A DNA stretch of 40,732 bases, from the IMG/VR virus record IMGVR_UViG_3300015242_000030, positions 1 through 40,732 of that record; one strand, written 5' to 3'. The position numbers and the translations under genes were made by a program. Source of the DNA: a virus. A model generated the notes under the pieces. That model worked only from the letters and a program-made list of their open reading frames with translations. It did no database searches and had not been told where the DNA came from. Positions 1 to 9,425 of the stretch are shown here, piece after piece; the first letter of the stretch is position 1; every line of letters begins with the position of its first letter.

Positions 1-344
1 CTCAGCAATCGGGGATGAAGACTCGCGCGCAAGTAGGACAGACAGTTGCTACTCAGGGCGCCTCAGGCTTAGATGTAAATAAGGGCTCGAACGTTGCAGT
101 TCGTCAGAGCGAGACGGAGATTGGCCAGTACGAGCAAACGGTGATTCGGAGTAACGCAGCGAAGAAGGCTTACGGATATGAGGTTGAGGCAGCAAGCGAT
201 ACGGCTCAGGCGAACCTTGATACAATGGCGGCTTCACAAGCTGAGAAGGCTGGTGATATCGGTGCGTTATCTTCTCTCCTCGGCGGGGCTTCTAGCGTGA
301 GCTCGAAATGGTTACAAGGTAGGCAGATAGGATTATTTAGCTAG
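1..344 (+). CDS. Internal virion protein, C-terminal part (5' end outside window)
   Basis: The reading frame is open from the window edge (codons in phase from base 3) to the TAG at 342-344, so the gene begins upstream. The visible 114 residues have the alanine- and glutamine-rich helical pattern of podovirus internal virion proteins, including RSNAAKKAYGYEVEA and the ending GALSSLLGGASSVSSKWL, which resembles T7 gp14-like proteins of many podophages. Its stop overlaps the GTG start of the next virion gene (TAGTG), as expected for translationally coupled virion genes. An internal ATG at 15 exists but has no need to be a start. The family assignment rests on memory of similar C-termini, not on a search. 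Confidence 0.7.
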   Translation, partial: QQSGMKTRAQVGQTVATQGASGLDVNKGSNVAVRQSETEIGQYEQTVIRSNAAKKAYGYEVEAASDTAQANLDTMAASQAEKAGDIGALSSLLGGASSVSSKWLQGRQIGLFS

Positions 345-2059
345 TGGCACAAGTTCCATATAATCCCGTACCGCAGGTTACTGCTCAGGATATTGCTACG
401 CCTAACGTTCGCGTGAGTGGAGATAGCACAGCCTTTGGCGGGGCAGTAGCCAAAGCATTTCAGGGTTTGGGCCAGACATTAGAGCACTCTGGCGATCAAA
501 TCTGGCAACGGGCGGTAGCCTTACAGGAAGTTCAAAACGAAACCGCCGCTCGTGATGCCGATACTAATTATATGATCCAAACTGGGAAGCTTCATGCAGA
601 ATTCTCCTCTCTTCAAGGACAGGATGCGGTCAGCGCTTTTCCGAAATATATGGAGGACTTACGAACCCAGCGAGCGGCAATTAGAGACTCCCTTCCGAAT
701 GATGACGCTCGACGGAGATATGATTCTTCTTCGCAGTCAACGATGGGGCGTACGATATTCAATGGGGCCGGGCACGCAGCAACACAGCAGAAGGTTGCGG
801 CGAATGGCGCCATTGAAGCGAGGTTTAAGACAACGGCAGATGGAGTCTATGCTAATCCGACTGATGACGTGACGTATGAGGAGGCGAAGTCGTCGACGAT
901 TGCGGATAACGAGAGCCAGGCCCATATTAAAGGGTGGACTGCAGATCAAGCTCAGGAGATGCAGAGGGCAAAGGTCAGCACGTTATTAGCTCACCGTATT
1001 ACCGGCCTGTCGAAGCAAGCGCCGTTTGAAGCTCAAGAGATGCTTGAGAAATACAAAAATGATCTCTTTGGCGATGATCGGCTGAAGGTTGAGAACACAG
1101 TTCAAGGCCAGATGCGCCAGACTGGTGCAAGGCTTATTGCTAATAAAGTTGGGCAGGACCCCGACACAACCTTGGCCGATCGGCTAGAGGCTGGCGATAA
1201 GGCAGCGAAAGAGCAGAGCCCAAAGGATGAGTTATTTCCTGATTTCGTTAGAGATAGAATCACTGCTGATTACAACAAACAGCAGAAGGCCAAGACGGAT
1301 GTAGATCGAGCTAATTACCAAACGATTAGCTCGGCGGTACTTGGTCTCAACAATCCTGATGGAAAGGTACCAACGACTGTAGAAGAGCTTCGTGCCGATC
1401 CTACCGTCGATGCTGCATTCGGCTCGCTCAAGCCTCCTCAACAACGGGCTATTATGAAGCAGTTGGCGCAGAATGCTAAGGGTGATTTTAACGAAACGCC
1501 AGAGAGGCGAGATCGATATTACCAACTTCTTGGCATGGCTCACGAAGACCCGGCGAAGTTCTTAGATCAAGATATCCCCAGCGAGCAAATCCCTGCTAAA
1601 TGGAGGGATCAGTTGTTTAAGCAGCAACTAAAGACGAAAGTCGGGGCTACTCAAGACCCTAGAGTTCAGCGGGCTCTAACCGATCTTAATGGTATGATGT
1701 ACAATGCTGGGATCGCCAAGGTCCAAGACCCAGATAAATTTTATCAATTCTCTGGTGCCATGCAGGATCAAATCAAAGATTTTATTGAGGAGCATAAAAA
1801 AGCCCCAACTCTTGAAGATACAAAGAAGATGGGGGCTCAGTTAATTCAGCTTCAAACTGTGCCGGGTAAGTGGTGGGGAACCAATCAGACTCCAACTTAC
1901 CAAATTGATGTACCAGACAGTATCAAAGACAAGCTTAAAGATCGAGCTAGAGATAGGCTCGGCGTTAGTGAGCCAGGCGATAAAGATATTCAGCGTGAGT
2001 ATGTGAGAATGAGATTCCATGAGCTTTACGGCGGGAAGGGTTCCAATGCCGGAGAGTGA
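344..2059 (+). CDS. Internal virion protein (571 aa)
   Basis: This gene starts with GTG, sharing one base with the preceding stop, and encodes a long, mostly helical, charged soluble protein without membrane segments or signal peptide. The N-terminus (VPYNPVPQVTAQDIATPNV) and the length fit the second of the internal core or ejected proteins of podoviruses, in the position of T7 gp15. It lies between a gp14-like C-terminus and a giant polyvalent protein, the usual gp14-gp15-gp16 order. The predicted role is in the ejection apparatus inside the head. The role comes from gene order and general character; no catalytic motif was seen. Confidence 0.7.
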   Translation: MAQVPYNPVPQVTAQDIATPNVRVSGDSTAFGGAVAKAFQGLGQTLEHSGDQIWQRAVALQEVQNETAARDADTNYMIQTGKLHAEFSSLQGQDAVSAFPKYMEDLRTQRAAIRDSLPNDDARRRYDSSSQSTMGRTIFNGAGHAATQQKVAANGAIEARFKTTADGVYANPTDDVTYEEAKSSTIADNESQAHIKGWTADQAQEMQRAKVSTLLAHRITGLSKQAPFEAQEMLEKYKNDLFGDDRLKVENTVQGQMRQTGARLIANKVGQDPDTTLADRLEAGDKAAKEQSPKDELFPDFVRDRITADYNKQQKAKTDVDRANYQTISSAVLGLNNPDGKVPTTVEELRADPTVDAAFGSLKPPQQRAIMKQLAQNAKGDFNETPERRDRYYQLLGMAHEDPAKFLDQDIPSEQIPAKWRDQLFKQQLKTKVGATQDPRVQRALTDLNGMMYNAGIAKVQDPDKFYQFSGAMQDQIKDFIEEHKKAPTLEDTKKMGAQLIQLQTVPGKWWGTNQTPTYQIDVPDSIKDKLKDRARDRLGVSEPGDKDIQREYVRMRFHELYGGKGSNAGE

Positions 2060-5000
2060 TGACTATGAGCAGGCTGCGTTAGGTCAAGGGATTACGTCGA
2101 TTGACGACGATCCTGAGCAGGCTGCTCGTGCGATGAAGCTTAGTCATTATACTGGCGTGCCGAGCCTTGCTATCTATGGAGATATGGAGGGGTTTGAGCG
2201 GCAAGATAGGGAGCAGCTTACCTCTCACTTTCTTCGAAATAATCCAATGCTGCAAGATTACATCAACTCGCATCCTATGGCGGCGAAGGTTTCGAATGAT
2301 GATTGGCATAAGCTTGATGAGGCTTCAGCCGCAACCAATAAGTTGAATGTTCCATCGAAAATGGATGCGCTAAAGCGAGCCACGGGCTTGGCTGGAGCGG
2401 TTAAAGGGTTTAAGGAAGGTTATGGGGAGGAGCCTTTTGGTTCGTCGCTTGAGTCAACGCCAGCCGATCTTGAGTACCAGAAAACTAATCCGATAACCTA
2501 TTCCTTGCTGAACGATCTCAAACATGTAGTTGGCGAGCCGATTGAGCTCATGAGCCGAGTGTTCGGCGGAGCTATGGGTGCCATTGGTGGAATGGCTGAG
2601 GAGACCTATAAGAACCTTGGTCTAGACCCTGGCGACGCTGAACGACTCGGCAGAGATGTTCGAGGAATGGCCGAGCAGCATTTTATGGGCCTAACCGGGA
2701 CCAAGATGCATATACCGGAGGGAGAATCTCCGGCGTTGAGAGCTAAGATTAAGCCTTCGCCAGAGGATTTGACTGCGGCTATAACTGCTGCCAAGCCTTA
2801 TATCGACGCTGGGCTCGAACCACCAGTTGGTATTCACCCTCTAATTGACAAGGCAAAGGTTCAGCAAGCCAAAGTCGATATTAAGAATCTCGATGAAGCG
2901 TTACAAACATCTTCGGCAAGCGCAACACGTGAGAGATCGCCGGAGCTTTATGCAGGATTTATTCGCCAGCACACCGATGCGGAGATTGGGATTTCAGCCG
3001 AGGCAGTACGCAAGCTGTATGGCGATGCTCGGCCAACTGCTGAGGATGGTAAGCTTGGGTGGATACCAGATTTGGAGCAGCAGCTTTCCACTTCCGAGGC
3101 GGTTGGAGGAGATGTTAAGGTTCCGCTTGCGGATTGGCTGGCGAAGGTAGAGCCGGATTTGGCGAAGGAGCTTCATGACGATATCAGGATTCGCAAAGGC
3201 GGACTGACGTTGAATGAGGCGGAGCAGATTGGAGAACATAAGTATGAGGAGATAGAAAAGCCAAAGGAGGGTAAAGAGGCTGTTGAACCTGAGCCAGCTA
3301 CTCCTGTTGAAGCCGTTCGCCAGCAAGCCAAGCTCGATCCGCTTTATGAGGAGGGTGGGAAGTGGTTTAAGCCTGAGACTGAGGAAGGGGAGTGGATTCA
3401 GTACGGTAAGAACACCGAAGCCTTTGTGCCGAAAGAGTTTTCGAAATATGAAGATGCTCTTTCAAAGATTGTAGACGAAGAACTACAAAGGATTGTACCA
3501 AATCAAGTTCAGCCATTGAAGGCTGGCAATATTCGCAATACCAAAGGTGGGATGGCTGGTGGGGTCTATACTCAGTTTAGAAGCAAGCTGCCAGAAATCC
3601 TCTATGCCCTTCGTGAAGACGATCCAATCGGTACGGCTCGGCATGAGGCTATCCATCACCTTCGGGCTTATGGCTTCTTTACGGATGGTGAGTGGGCCAC
3701 TTTAGAAAAGACTGCGAAAGAAGAGAATTGGATTTACAAAAATCGAGGGAATGGAAGCGTTGCAGATCGATATAAGTATTTAAAGGATGAGCCGGAGGCA
3801 TTACTTGAAGAGTCTATTGCTGATGAGTATCGCTATTGGGCTCAAGACCCAGCAGCAGGGCATATCGCCTCTCCAATCTTTGAGAAGCTAAGAAAATTTC
3901 TCAATGCTATCAAGGAGCGGGTGCAGAAGCTTATCACCGCCAACCCTGAAGTTGAGGATATCTTCAACCGAATTCATGTCGGCGAGGTGGGTGCGAGAGA
4001 AGGGACTGGACCTAGAAATGTTGAAGCGTTTCAGCCGAAGTTTGAGGAGTTAGGTGAGCCAGATAAGAAGCTCTTCGACAAAGCCTCAGCCATCGGCATG
4101 ACGACCGACCAATACAAACGATACCTTAAGCTGATCGAGAAGCGCAACGCCGAAGACCAACAAGCTCAGATGAAGAAGGCGACGGAGCTTGAGAGCCGGA
4201 AGCAATCTAAAGAATGGAAAGAGAACGGGGCGAAGGTTCGAGAAGAAGTCGCACCAGATATCCGCAACCGACCCGATATTGCCGCTTCAGACTTCCTCGA
4301 AAAGCACAAGCTTGATGAATCAAAACTCACCGTCGAACAGAAGAAGGCATTGCCAGATGGATCTTATGGCCGTGGTGGTGTTGACCCTGATCTTATTGCT
4401 GGACATTTTGGTTATCTATCCACCGAGGATATGGTGGCCAAACTTGGTCAGCTTAAAGAGTCGATGGGGGAGATGAACAAACCCTCTTACATCCGCAAAG
4501 TAATTGATCAAGAGGTCACTCGGCGGATGGAGCGGGAGTACGGAAAGCTCGATGAGAATATCATTAAGGAAGCGCAGGAGCATGTCCTCTCACAGACCCA
4601 GATGGACCTCCTTCATGAGGAGACTGTGGCGCTGGGGATGCAGGCTGGGTCGGAGATGCCCTTTACTAAAGAAGAGATAAAGAGCTGGGTAGAGGATCAG
4701 TTTAACAAGTCGAAGGTTAGTACTGCGGATGTAGATAGTTATTTGGCTAATGCTGGTAAGGCTGGCAGAGCCGTTGAAGACGCTCTTCTTAAGAATGATC
4801 CAACCGAAGCCTTTCGACAGAGGCAACGGCAGTATTTAGCGGCGATGTTAGCGAAGCAGTCGCAGAAGTTAGAAAAGGAGCGAGATCAGTTCGATAGTAA
4901 AGCTAAGAGGTTTGCCAAAACCGTAGTGCCGAGTGTTGAACAGGAGTATACCGACTTCATCCACGATATCCTTTGGAGGGTTGGCAAGCCTATTCAGCGA

Positions 5001-7361
5001 AGCTTGCAGAATCTCGCCGAAGCGAAGGAAATGAGTGGATATAAGGACTTAGAGAGCTTTGTCGATTCCAAAACTGGTATGATGCATGAGATGCCTGTGG
5101 CAGAGTTTCTCTTCGATCCAAATTATCGAAAGCAAATTGATGAGATGTCGGTAGAAGAGTTTAGAGAAGTTAAGAAGGCAATTGATACGTTAGAACATAA
5201 TGGTAAGGAGGCTCGGCAGGTTGAGGTTAATGGGGCTAAGCAGGATTTAGCTGAAACTATTGATAAGATGGTTGAGCAGCTGGCGACGCTAGGGACGAAG
5301 GAGCATAGAATCGATAAGAAGCCGGGCAAAGCTCTAAACACTATCAGACATTATTGGGCCTCAAGCCTAACTGCCGAGACCATTCTCAATCGAATCGATC
5401 GTGGAGACCCTAGGGGTCTATTCAATCAAGCTGTAGTTCGCCCAATGTATGATGGTGCTTATTATAAGACCCAGCTTGAGCGAAAGTATAGCAATATGCT
5501 CAAGGATATTGCCGACCCAAAAGATTTGGATAAAGTAGTTGAGAATAAGACTTGGAAAGATCCACTGACCGGCGAGTATATGCGGATGAGCCGGAGGAAT
5601 CTATTGGGGATTCTACAGAATGCTGGGAATAGGAGTAATCTTAAAAAGCTCGCTGGTGGTTATGGAATAACTCCAGAAGAAGCTATGAATTGGGTACATA
5701 AGCATGCAACGAAGGAGGATTGGGATCGAGCGCAGAAGATTGGGGATATCTTCAAGTCGTTGGTTGAAGAGGCTGATAAGATGGGGTCCAATATCAGCGG
5801 CGTGCCGATTGAGAAGATTCCAATCGAGCCGGTTCAAAGTGCACATGGGACTTATAGTGGCTGGTATCATCCAATCAAATACGATCCATATAGGCCAGGA
5901 ACAAGTAAGAAGTTGATGGGTCCTAATGCACTTCAACAGGAAGAGTACTTTAGAGCTACTACTCCAAGCGGGTACCGCAAGCAGCGAACTGGATATATCG
6001 CGCCGATCGAGCTCAACCTCGATATCGTCCCTGTACGAATGATGCAGATGATTCAAGATATTGCTATGCGACCGGCGGTGTTAGAGGCATCGAAGATTCT
6101 TTATGATAGCCGATTTCAACGGGCGATGATTAAGCATTATGGAAAGGAGGGGACGGATCAATTAATCCCTTGGTTGAAGGATTCAGCTAATTTCTCTAAC
6201 TTCAACTCGGCCTCGGCTGCTGTGGCCGACTCGACGATTAATCATTTTAAGACTAATTTGGTTGGGACGATGGTTGGATTAAATCCTCATACTATCTCCA
6301 AGCATGGACTTACTGCGTTGATAAATTCGGCTAACCAAGTAGGACCGATCAACTTGCTGAAGGCTTCAGCTAGCGTGTTTGGTCAAAGCAGCTTTGATAC
6401 AGCCAAGCGCAATGTTACCTTTGCAATGGAGAACATCGATGAGCTCCAGCGAAGGAATAGAAATTGGTCAGATACACTTCACGGCCAGCATGAGCAAAGC
6501 TTGGGTAAGTTGGGATTGCGAGAGAAATCTCTTCAAATAGGAACTTCGCCAATTGCCTTTTTCGATTTGATGTCAGCTATCCCCACTGGCTTGGCGCAGT
6601 TTGAGAAATCAATGAAGGAGGGGGTTGATAGAGGGCAGGCTTTGTTCGAAGCTAGTCGAGCAGTGAGGCAGGCGCATGGTTCAAGCATCATCGTCAACCG
6701 CCCGGCGATCATGCGGAGTAATGGTCTAGGGCAGACTATGACAGCTCTTTATGGCTTCTTTAGCCATATGTTACAGAAGCATTATGAGTTGGCGTGGAAG
6801 GCTAAAGAAGCGTACAAGCTTGGGACTGGTGGCGATTTACAAGGAGCAATAAGCGAGATACCAAAGCTTGTATCCCATTTTATTGCTTATGCAGTTATCC
6901 CGGCTGTAATTGAAGAGGCTGTGACGCCTTATACCAATTCTGAGAAGGAGAGTTGGGGGAAGAAGGCGGCGAAGACGATGGTCTTAGGCTTTAGTTCTTC
7001 TCTTATTGGAGTTAGAGACTTTGTTAATGGATTCATTAACGTAAGAGACCCCCAAGCAGGGCTTATCGGTTCATTCTTTAAGTCTATCTCGGATGTTGGG
7101 AAAGACCTCGGTCGAGGTGGGCATATGTCGCCGGATCAGGCTGGGCGAGCGATTAAGAATGCATTCGTTCTAACTGGAGCGTTGACTGGATTGGCCAATG
7201 CTCAAGAGGGTAAATCGGCTGAGTATATCTATCGTTGGATGCATGGACAAGAACATCCAAGAAATTGGATGTGGGCTCAAGATCATATAGTTCCTGGCGG
7301 GCCAGATACGGTGTTAGGGGGGATTACGAGAGGTACGGCTAGAAGGAGGAGAGGCGAATGA
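2046..7361 (+). CDS. Giant polyvalent internal virion protein with zincin-like motif
   Basis: This 1771-aa protein is the largest in the window and sits where podoviruses encode their large ejected protein. I chose the ATG at 2046 because GGGAAGGG lies just upstream; an in-frame ATG at 2019 lacks such a site. Near residue 533 it has HEAIHH followed about 50 residues later by EESIADE, a pattern compatible with a gluzincin-type metallopeptidase (HExxH plus a downstream Glu). The middle is helical and charged. The region around residues 1310-1350 (GYIAPIELNLDIVP, PVRMMQMIQDIAMRP) resembles the repeated domains of large polyvalent phage proteins. It overlaps the previous gene by 14 bases and ends ARRRRGE, where the purine-rich codons form the ribosome-binding site for the lysin gene. 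Peptidase activity is inferred from the motif only. Confidence 0.75.
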   Translation: MPESDDYEQAALGQGITSIDDDPEQAARAMKLSHYTGVPSLAIYGDMEGFERQDREQLTSHFLRNNPMLQDYINSHPMAAKVSNDDWHKLDEASAATNKLNVPSKMDALKRATGLAGAVKGFKEGYGEEPFGSSLESTPADLEYQKTNPITYSLLNDLKHVVGEPIELMSRVFGGAMGAIGGMAEETYKNLGLDPGDAERLGRDVRGMAEQHFMGLTGTKMHIPEGESPALRAKIKPSPEDLTAAITAAKPYIDAGLEPPVGIHPLIDKAKVQQAKVDIKNLDEALQTSSASATRERSPELYAGFIRQHTDAEIGISAEAVRKLYGDARPTAEDGKLGWIPDLEQQLSTSEAVGGDVKVPLADWLAKVEPDLAKELHDDIRIRKGGLTLNEAEQIGEHKYEEIEKPKEGKEAVEPEPATPVEAVRQQAKLDPLYEEGGKWFKPETEEGEWIQYGKNTEAFVPKEFSKYEDALSKIVDEELQRIVPNQVQPLKAGNIRNTKGGMAGGVYTQFRSKLPEILYALREDDPIGTARHEAIHHLRAYGFFTDGEWATLEKTAKEENWIYKNRGNGSVADRYKYLKDEPEALLEESIADEYRYWAQDPAAGHIASPIFEKLRKFLNAIKERVQKLITANPEVEDIFNRIHVGEVGAREGTGPRNVEAFQPKFEELGEPDKKLFDKASAIGMTTDQYKRYLKLIEKRNAEDQQAQMKKATELESRKQSKEWKENGAKVREEVAPDIRNRPDIAASDFLEKHKLDESKLTVEQKKALPDGSYGRGGVDPDLIAGHFGYLSTEDMVAKLGQLKESMGEMNKPSYIRKVIDQEVTRRMEREYGKLDENIIKEAQEHVLSQTQMDLLHEETVALGMQAGSEMPFTKEEIKSWVEDQFNKSKVSTADVDSYLANAGKAGRAVEDALLKNDPTEAFRQRQRQYLAAMLAKQSQKLEKERDQFDSKAKRFAKTVVPSVEQEYTDFIHDILWRVGKPIQRSLQNLAEAKEMSGYKDLESFVDSKTGMMHEMPVAEFLFDPNYRKQIDEMSVEEFREVKKAIDTLEHNGKEARQVEVNGAKQDLAETIDKMVEQLATLGTKEHRIDKKPGKALNTIRHYWASSLTAETILNRIDRGDPRGLFNQAVVRPMYDGAYYKTQLERKYSNMLKDIADPKDLDKVVENKTWKDPLTGEYMRMSRRNLLGILQNAGNRSNLKKLAGGYGITPEEAMNWVHKHATKEDWDRAQKIGDIFKSLVEEADKMGSNISGVPIEKIPIEPVQSAHGTYSGWYHPIKYDPYRPGTSKKLMGPNALQQEEYFRATTPSGYRKQRTGYIAPIELNLDIVPVRMMQMIQDIAMRPAVLEASKILYDSRFQRAMIKHYGKEGTDQLIPWLKDSANFSNFNSASAAVADSTINHFKTNLVGTMVGLNPHTISKHGLTALINSANQVGPINLLKASASVFGQSSFDTAKRNVTFAMENIDELQRRNRNWSDTLHGQHEQSLGKLGLREKSLQIGTSPIAFFDLMSAIPTGLAQFEKSMKEGVDRGQALFEASRAVRQAHGSSIIVNRPAIMRSNGLGQTMTALYGFFSHMLQKHYELAWKAKEAYKLGTGGDLQGAISEIPKLVSHFIAYAVIPAVIEEAVTPYTNSEKESWGKKAAKTMVLGFSSSLIGVRDFVNGFINVRDPQAGLIGSFFKSISDVGKDLGRGGHMSPDQAGRAIKNAFVLTGALTGLANAQEGKSAEYIYRWMHGQEHPRNWMWAQDHIVPGGPDTVLGGITRGTARRRRGE

Positions 7362-7966
7362 GATATGAAACAAAATGGCATGAATACGCAGCGCACTGGA
7401 ATGCAATGGTTATCGGCCCAAGCCATCAGCACGAGCTTGACCATGCTGCATCAACGTTGCTTGCTGAGAAGTCTTCGTTTCAATCGGCTTCGGCAGCTAT
7501 TTGGGATGTACAAAATCAAACAAGGTTTAGTGCCATTCCTTGGTATATGATTGCTATTATTCTTTGGCGAGAGCGCGATCTCAGCGTGCCTTTGCTGGAA
7601 GCATACTTGGGTAATGGGCAGTCTATTCGCCACCGTACTACAATCGAGCCAAGGGGTAGAGGGCCATTTCCAACCTTTAATGCCGGCTGTATCGATGCGG
7701 TGAAGATTGACGGCCTTGATCGCGTGCTCGATTGGCGATTGGAAAAGATACTCTATTACTGCGAAGTTCTGAATGGAGCTGGGTATAACAATCGGGGAGT
7801 TCCTTCGCCATATATCTGGTCTTTTACTAGTCAATATGCTAGAGGAAAGTACGACTATGATGGCCACTACAACTACTCGCTTGTAGACCCTCAACCAGGC
7901 TGTGCTGCGTTGTTGTCAACACTAGCAAAGCTAGATAAAACTATTATTTTTGTGAGAGAGGACTAA
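7358..7966 (+). CDS. Endolysin, lysozyme-family (COG5526-like)
   Basis: The 202-aa protein starts at an ATGA overlap with the preceding stop and has a strong AGGAGG-type site. It resembles a family of phage and bacterial lysozyme-like proteins in which a Trp/Tyr-rich N-terminal helix pair leads to a catalytic Glu. Here that is IPWYMIAIILWRERD with Glu72, followed by a C-terminal NGAGYNNRGVPSPYIWSF segment (139-156) typical of the family. It should cut peptidoglycan glycan strands at the end of infection. There is no signal peptide, so it would need the holin-like protein encoded directly downstream. The family match is from memory of related sequences; the catalytic residue assignment is inferred. 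Confidence 0.75.
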   Translation: MRYETKWHEYAAHWNAMVIGPSHQHELDHAASTLLAEKSSFQSASAAIWDVQNQTRFSAIPWYMIAIILWRERDLSVPLLEAYLGNGQSIRHRTTIEPRGRGPFPTFNAGCIDAVKIDGLDRVLDWRLEKILYYCEVLNGAGYNNRGVPSPYIWSFTSQYARGKYDYDGHYNYSLVDPQPGCAALLSTLAKLDKTIIFVRED

Positions 7967-7968
7967 TA

Positions 7969-8232
7969 ATGGACCAAGCAACTAGCGCTTTTCTTAGCTG
8001 GCTGGCGGCACGTGCAAGTGAGCCCTCGACCTGGGTCTCGCTTGGATCGATGGTAACTGCCGTCGGATTCAATCTCGCACCAGAGTATTGGACCTACATC
8101 GCTGGCATCGGCATGGGCCTTGGTGGGCTAATTGGTCTTATCTTGAGAGAGAAGAAGACCACCACTAACGAGATCAAGACCGTAGCTGAGAAGGCAGTTG
8201 TTGATAAGGTCTCGCCAGAGGCTCTTAAATGA
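7969..8232 (+). CDS. Holin-like small membrane protein
   Basis: The 87-aa protein begins two bases after the lysin stop, with GAGAGGA upstream. It has two hydrophobic stretches, roughly residues 22-34 and 39-58 (YIAGIGMGLGGLIGLIL), followed by a charged tail rich in Lys and Glu. Two membrane segments plus a charged C-terminus next to an endolysin is the usual picture of a holin, which would open the inner membrane for the lysin. No specific holin family is recognised, so an accessory membrane protein is possible. Confidence 0.6.
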   Translation: MDQATSAFLSWLAARASEPSTWVSLGSMVTAVGFNLAPEYWTYIAGIGMGLGGLIGLILREKKTTTNEIKTVAEKAVVDKVSPEALK

Positions 8233-8408
8233 ACCCTTTAGACTACATCAAATACCTTCCTCTCATTATCCAATTAGCTCCAGACCTCCAACAGCTTCTA
8301 TCCAAAGGAGGTCCGTTATTGGACGCACTGGCCAAAACTGAGCCAGACCTTGTCCCAATAATAAAAAGGATTGTTACAAAAATACAAGTGTATAAGGAAA
8401 CTCCATGA
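8229..8408 (+). CDS. Small protein after holin (59 aa), unknown
   Basis: The ATG overlaps the holin stop by four bases (ATGA), a common sign of translational coupling. The 59-aa product begins MNPLDYIKYLPLIIQLAPDL and ends with a Lys-rich helix (IIKRIVTKIQVYKETP). It is amphipathic rather than clearly membrane-spanning. Placement in the lysis cassette suggests a lysis accessory role, but no family is recognised. Confidence 0.5.
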   Translation: MNPLDYIKYLPLIIQLAPDLQQLLSKGGPLLDALAKTEPDLVPIIKRIVTKIQVYKETP

Positions 8409-8437
8409 GCTAGGCTTTTTCAACGTAGGGGATAAAC

Positions 8438-9112
8438 ATGAGAAAGCTCTATCTCGCACTACTGGCTAGCACTCTTGCTACGCCAGCCTTCGCTGCGGAC
8501 TTGCCTGTAAAGGCCAAGTCCTTCCTTCCTACCATCACCTGTACTGTAACCTCCTGCTCTGGCTGGTATGTTGGAGTAGACTTGACTGGGATTGGCTCCA
8601 ACGCAGACATCATTGGTCAAGGGCTGGGTGGTTCAGTCTTTGCCGGCGGTGGCATGGTTGGAGTTAGTGGGGGCTATCAGCTTTGGAATGGAACTTACTT
8701 CGCCGCTTTTGAAGTAGGTTGTTCCTACGATGCCTCCACAATTACCACTCTAGCAGCGACTCAGCGATACTTCTGCAACCAAACTGTAAAGCTTGGTGGT
8801 GCGTTATCAAACATCATCTCGCTGGCTCAGCCTACCCCATCTCAAGGCGGACAAGCAGTAGGGGTTCCTTCTAGCTTGGCTAGTGCACTCTTGGCTCCAT
8901 ACGTACTTGTGGGCTCAGCCGAAAGGTCTTGGGGAACGGCTTGGGATACAGGAGCAGGGGCGCAGTTTATCATCGCTGCTGGTTGGAATCTCAAGCTTGA
9001 GTACCACTATCTAAACTATGGCCAATCGGCTGCGGTTCAGACTGGGATTGGTGTTATCTCAACGGGTAAGACTGAGAATCTTATTCGTCTTGGTGTACAG
9101 GCGATGTTCTAA
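8438..9112 (+). CDS. Phage-encoded outer-membrane beta-barrel protein
   Basis: The 224-aa product starts after AGGGGATA and has a clear Sec signal peptide (MRKLYLALLA, cleavage expected after AFA at residue 19). The mature start ADLPVKA is typical of Rhizobiales outer-membrane proteins of the Omp25/Omp31 kind. The remainder has alternating Gly/aromatic strands (CSGWYVGVDL, GGYQLWNGTYFAAFEVG, WNLKLEYHYLNYG) and ends LIRLGVQAMF, with the C-terminal Phe that the BAM machinery recognises. It therefore probably folds as an 8-stranded barrel in the host outer membrane. It sits at the end of the lysis cassette, before a hairpin terminator. It could mask or replace a receptor (superinfection exclusion) or help lysis; both are inference. 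Confidence 0.75.
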   Translation: MRKLYLALLASTLATPAFAADLPVKAKSFLPTITCTVTSCSGWYVGVDLTGIGSNADIIGQGLGGSVFAGGGMVGVSGGYQLWNGTYFAAFEVGCSYDASTITTLAATQRYFCNQTVKLGGALSNIISLAQPTPSQGGQAVGVPSSLASALLAPYVLVGSAERSWGTAWDTGAGAQFIIAAGWNLKLEYHYLNYGQSAAVQTGIGVISTGKTENLIRLGVQAMF

Positions 9113-9126
9113 CTACCCCTGAACTA

Positions 9127-9144
9127 GGGCGCGCAAATGCGCCC
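9127..9144 (+). terminator. Hairpin terminator after the outer-membrane protein gene
   Basis: A perfect 6-bp GC stem (GGGCGC / GCGCCC) with loop GCAAAT lies 14 bases after the stop codon and is followed by a pyrimidine-rich ACTTTCTT. The T-tract is weak, so partial read-through into the next small gene is likely. Confidence 0.5.
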
Positions 9145-9155
9145 ACTTTCTTGGA

Positions 9156-9425
9156 ATGGGAATGGAAAAAGACATCATCGGCATCGTAATCGGTGGGGTC
9201 TCTGCATTTGCCGGCGCGCTGACAGGGGCAGCAATGCTTGCGTGGTGGTTAGCTTCAAGATTTAATAATGTTTATACAAGAATGGATTTGATGGAGAAGC
9301 TACTCATAGCCAAGATCAACGACCACGAACAGTTAGATTTGACTAGATTTGCTGCACAAGACCTTGCTATTATGAGGATTGAGCTTGCTTTACAAACCAA
9401 AGGAAAATCATTACATCGAATTTGA
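9156..9425 (+). CDS. Small membrane-anchored protein (89 aa)
   Basis: It has an N-terminal hydrophobic segment (about residues 7-33, IIGIVIGGVSAFAGALTG continuing to WWLA) followed by a charged helical region. One membrane helix with a helical tail next to lysis genes would fit an inner-membrane spanin, but no paired outer spanin with a lipobox was found, so this is only a possibility. A second in-frame ATG at 9162 could be the real start. The gene converges on the minus-strand replication operon and overlaps its last gene by 15 bases. Confidence 0.55.
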   Translation: MGMEKDIIGIVIGGVSAFAGALTGAAMLAWWLASRFNNVYTRMDLMEKLLIAKINDHEQLDLTRFAAQDLAIMRIELALQTKGKSLHRI

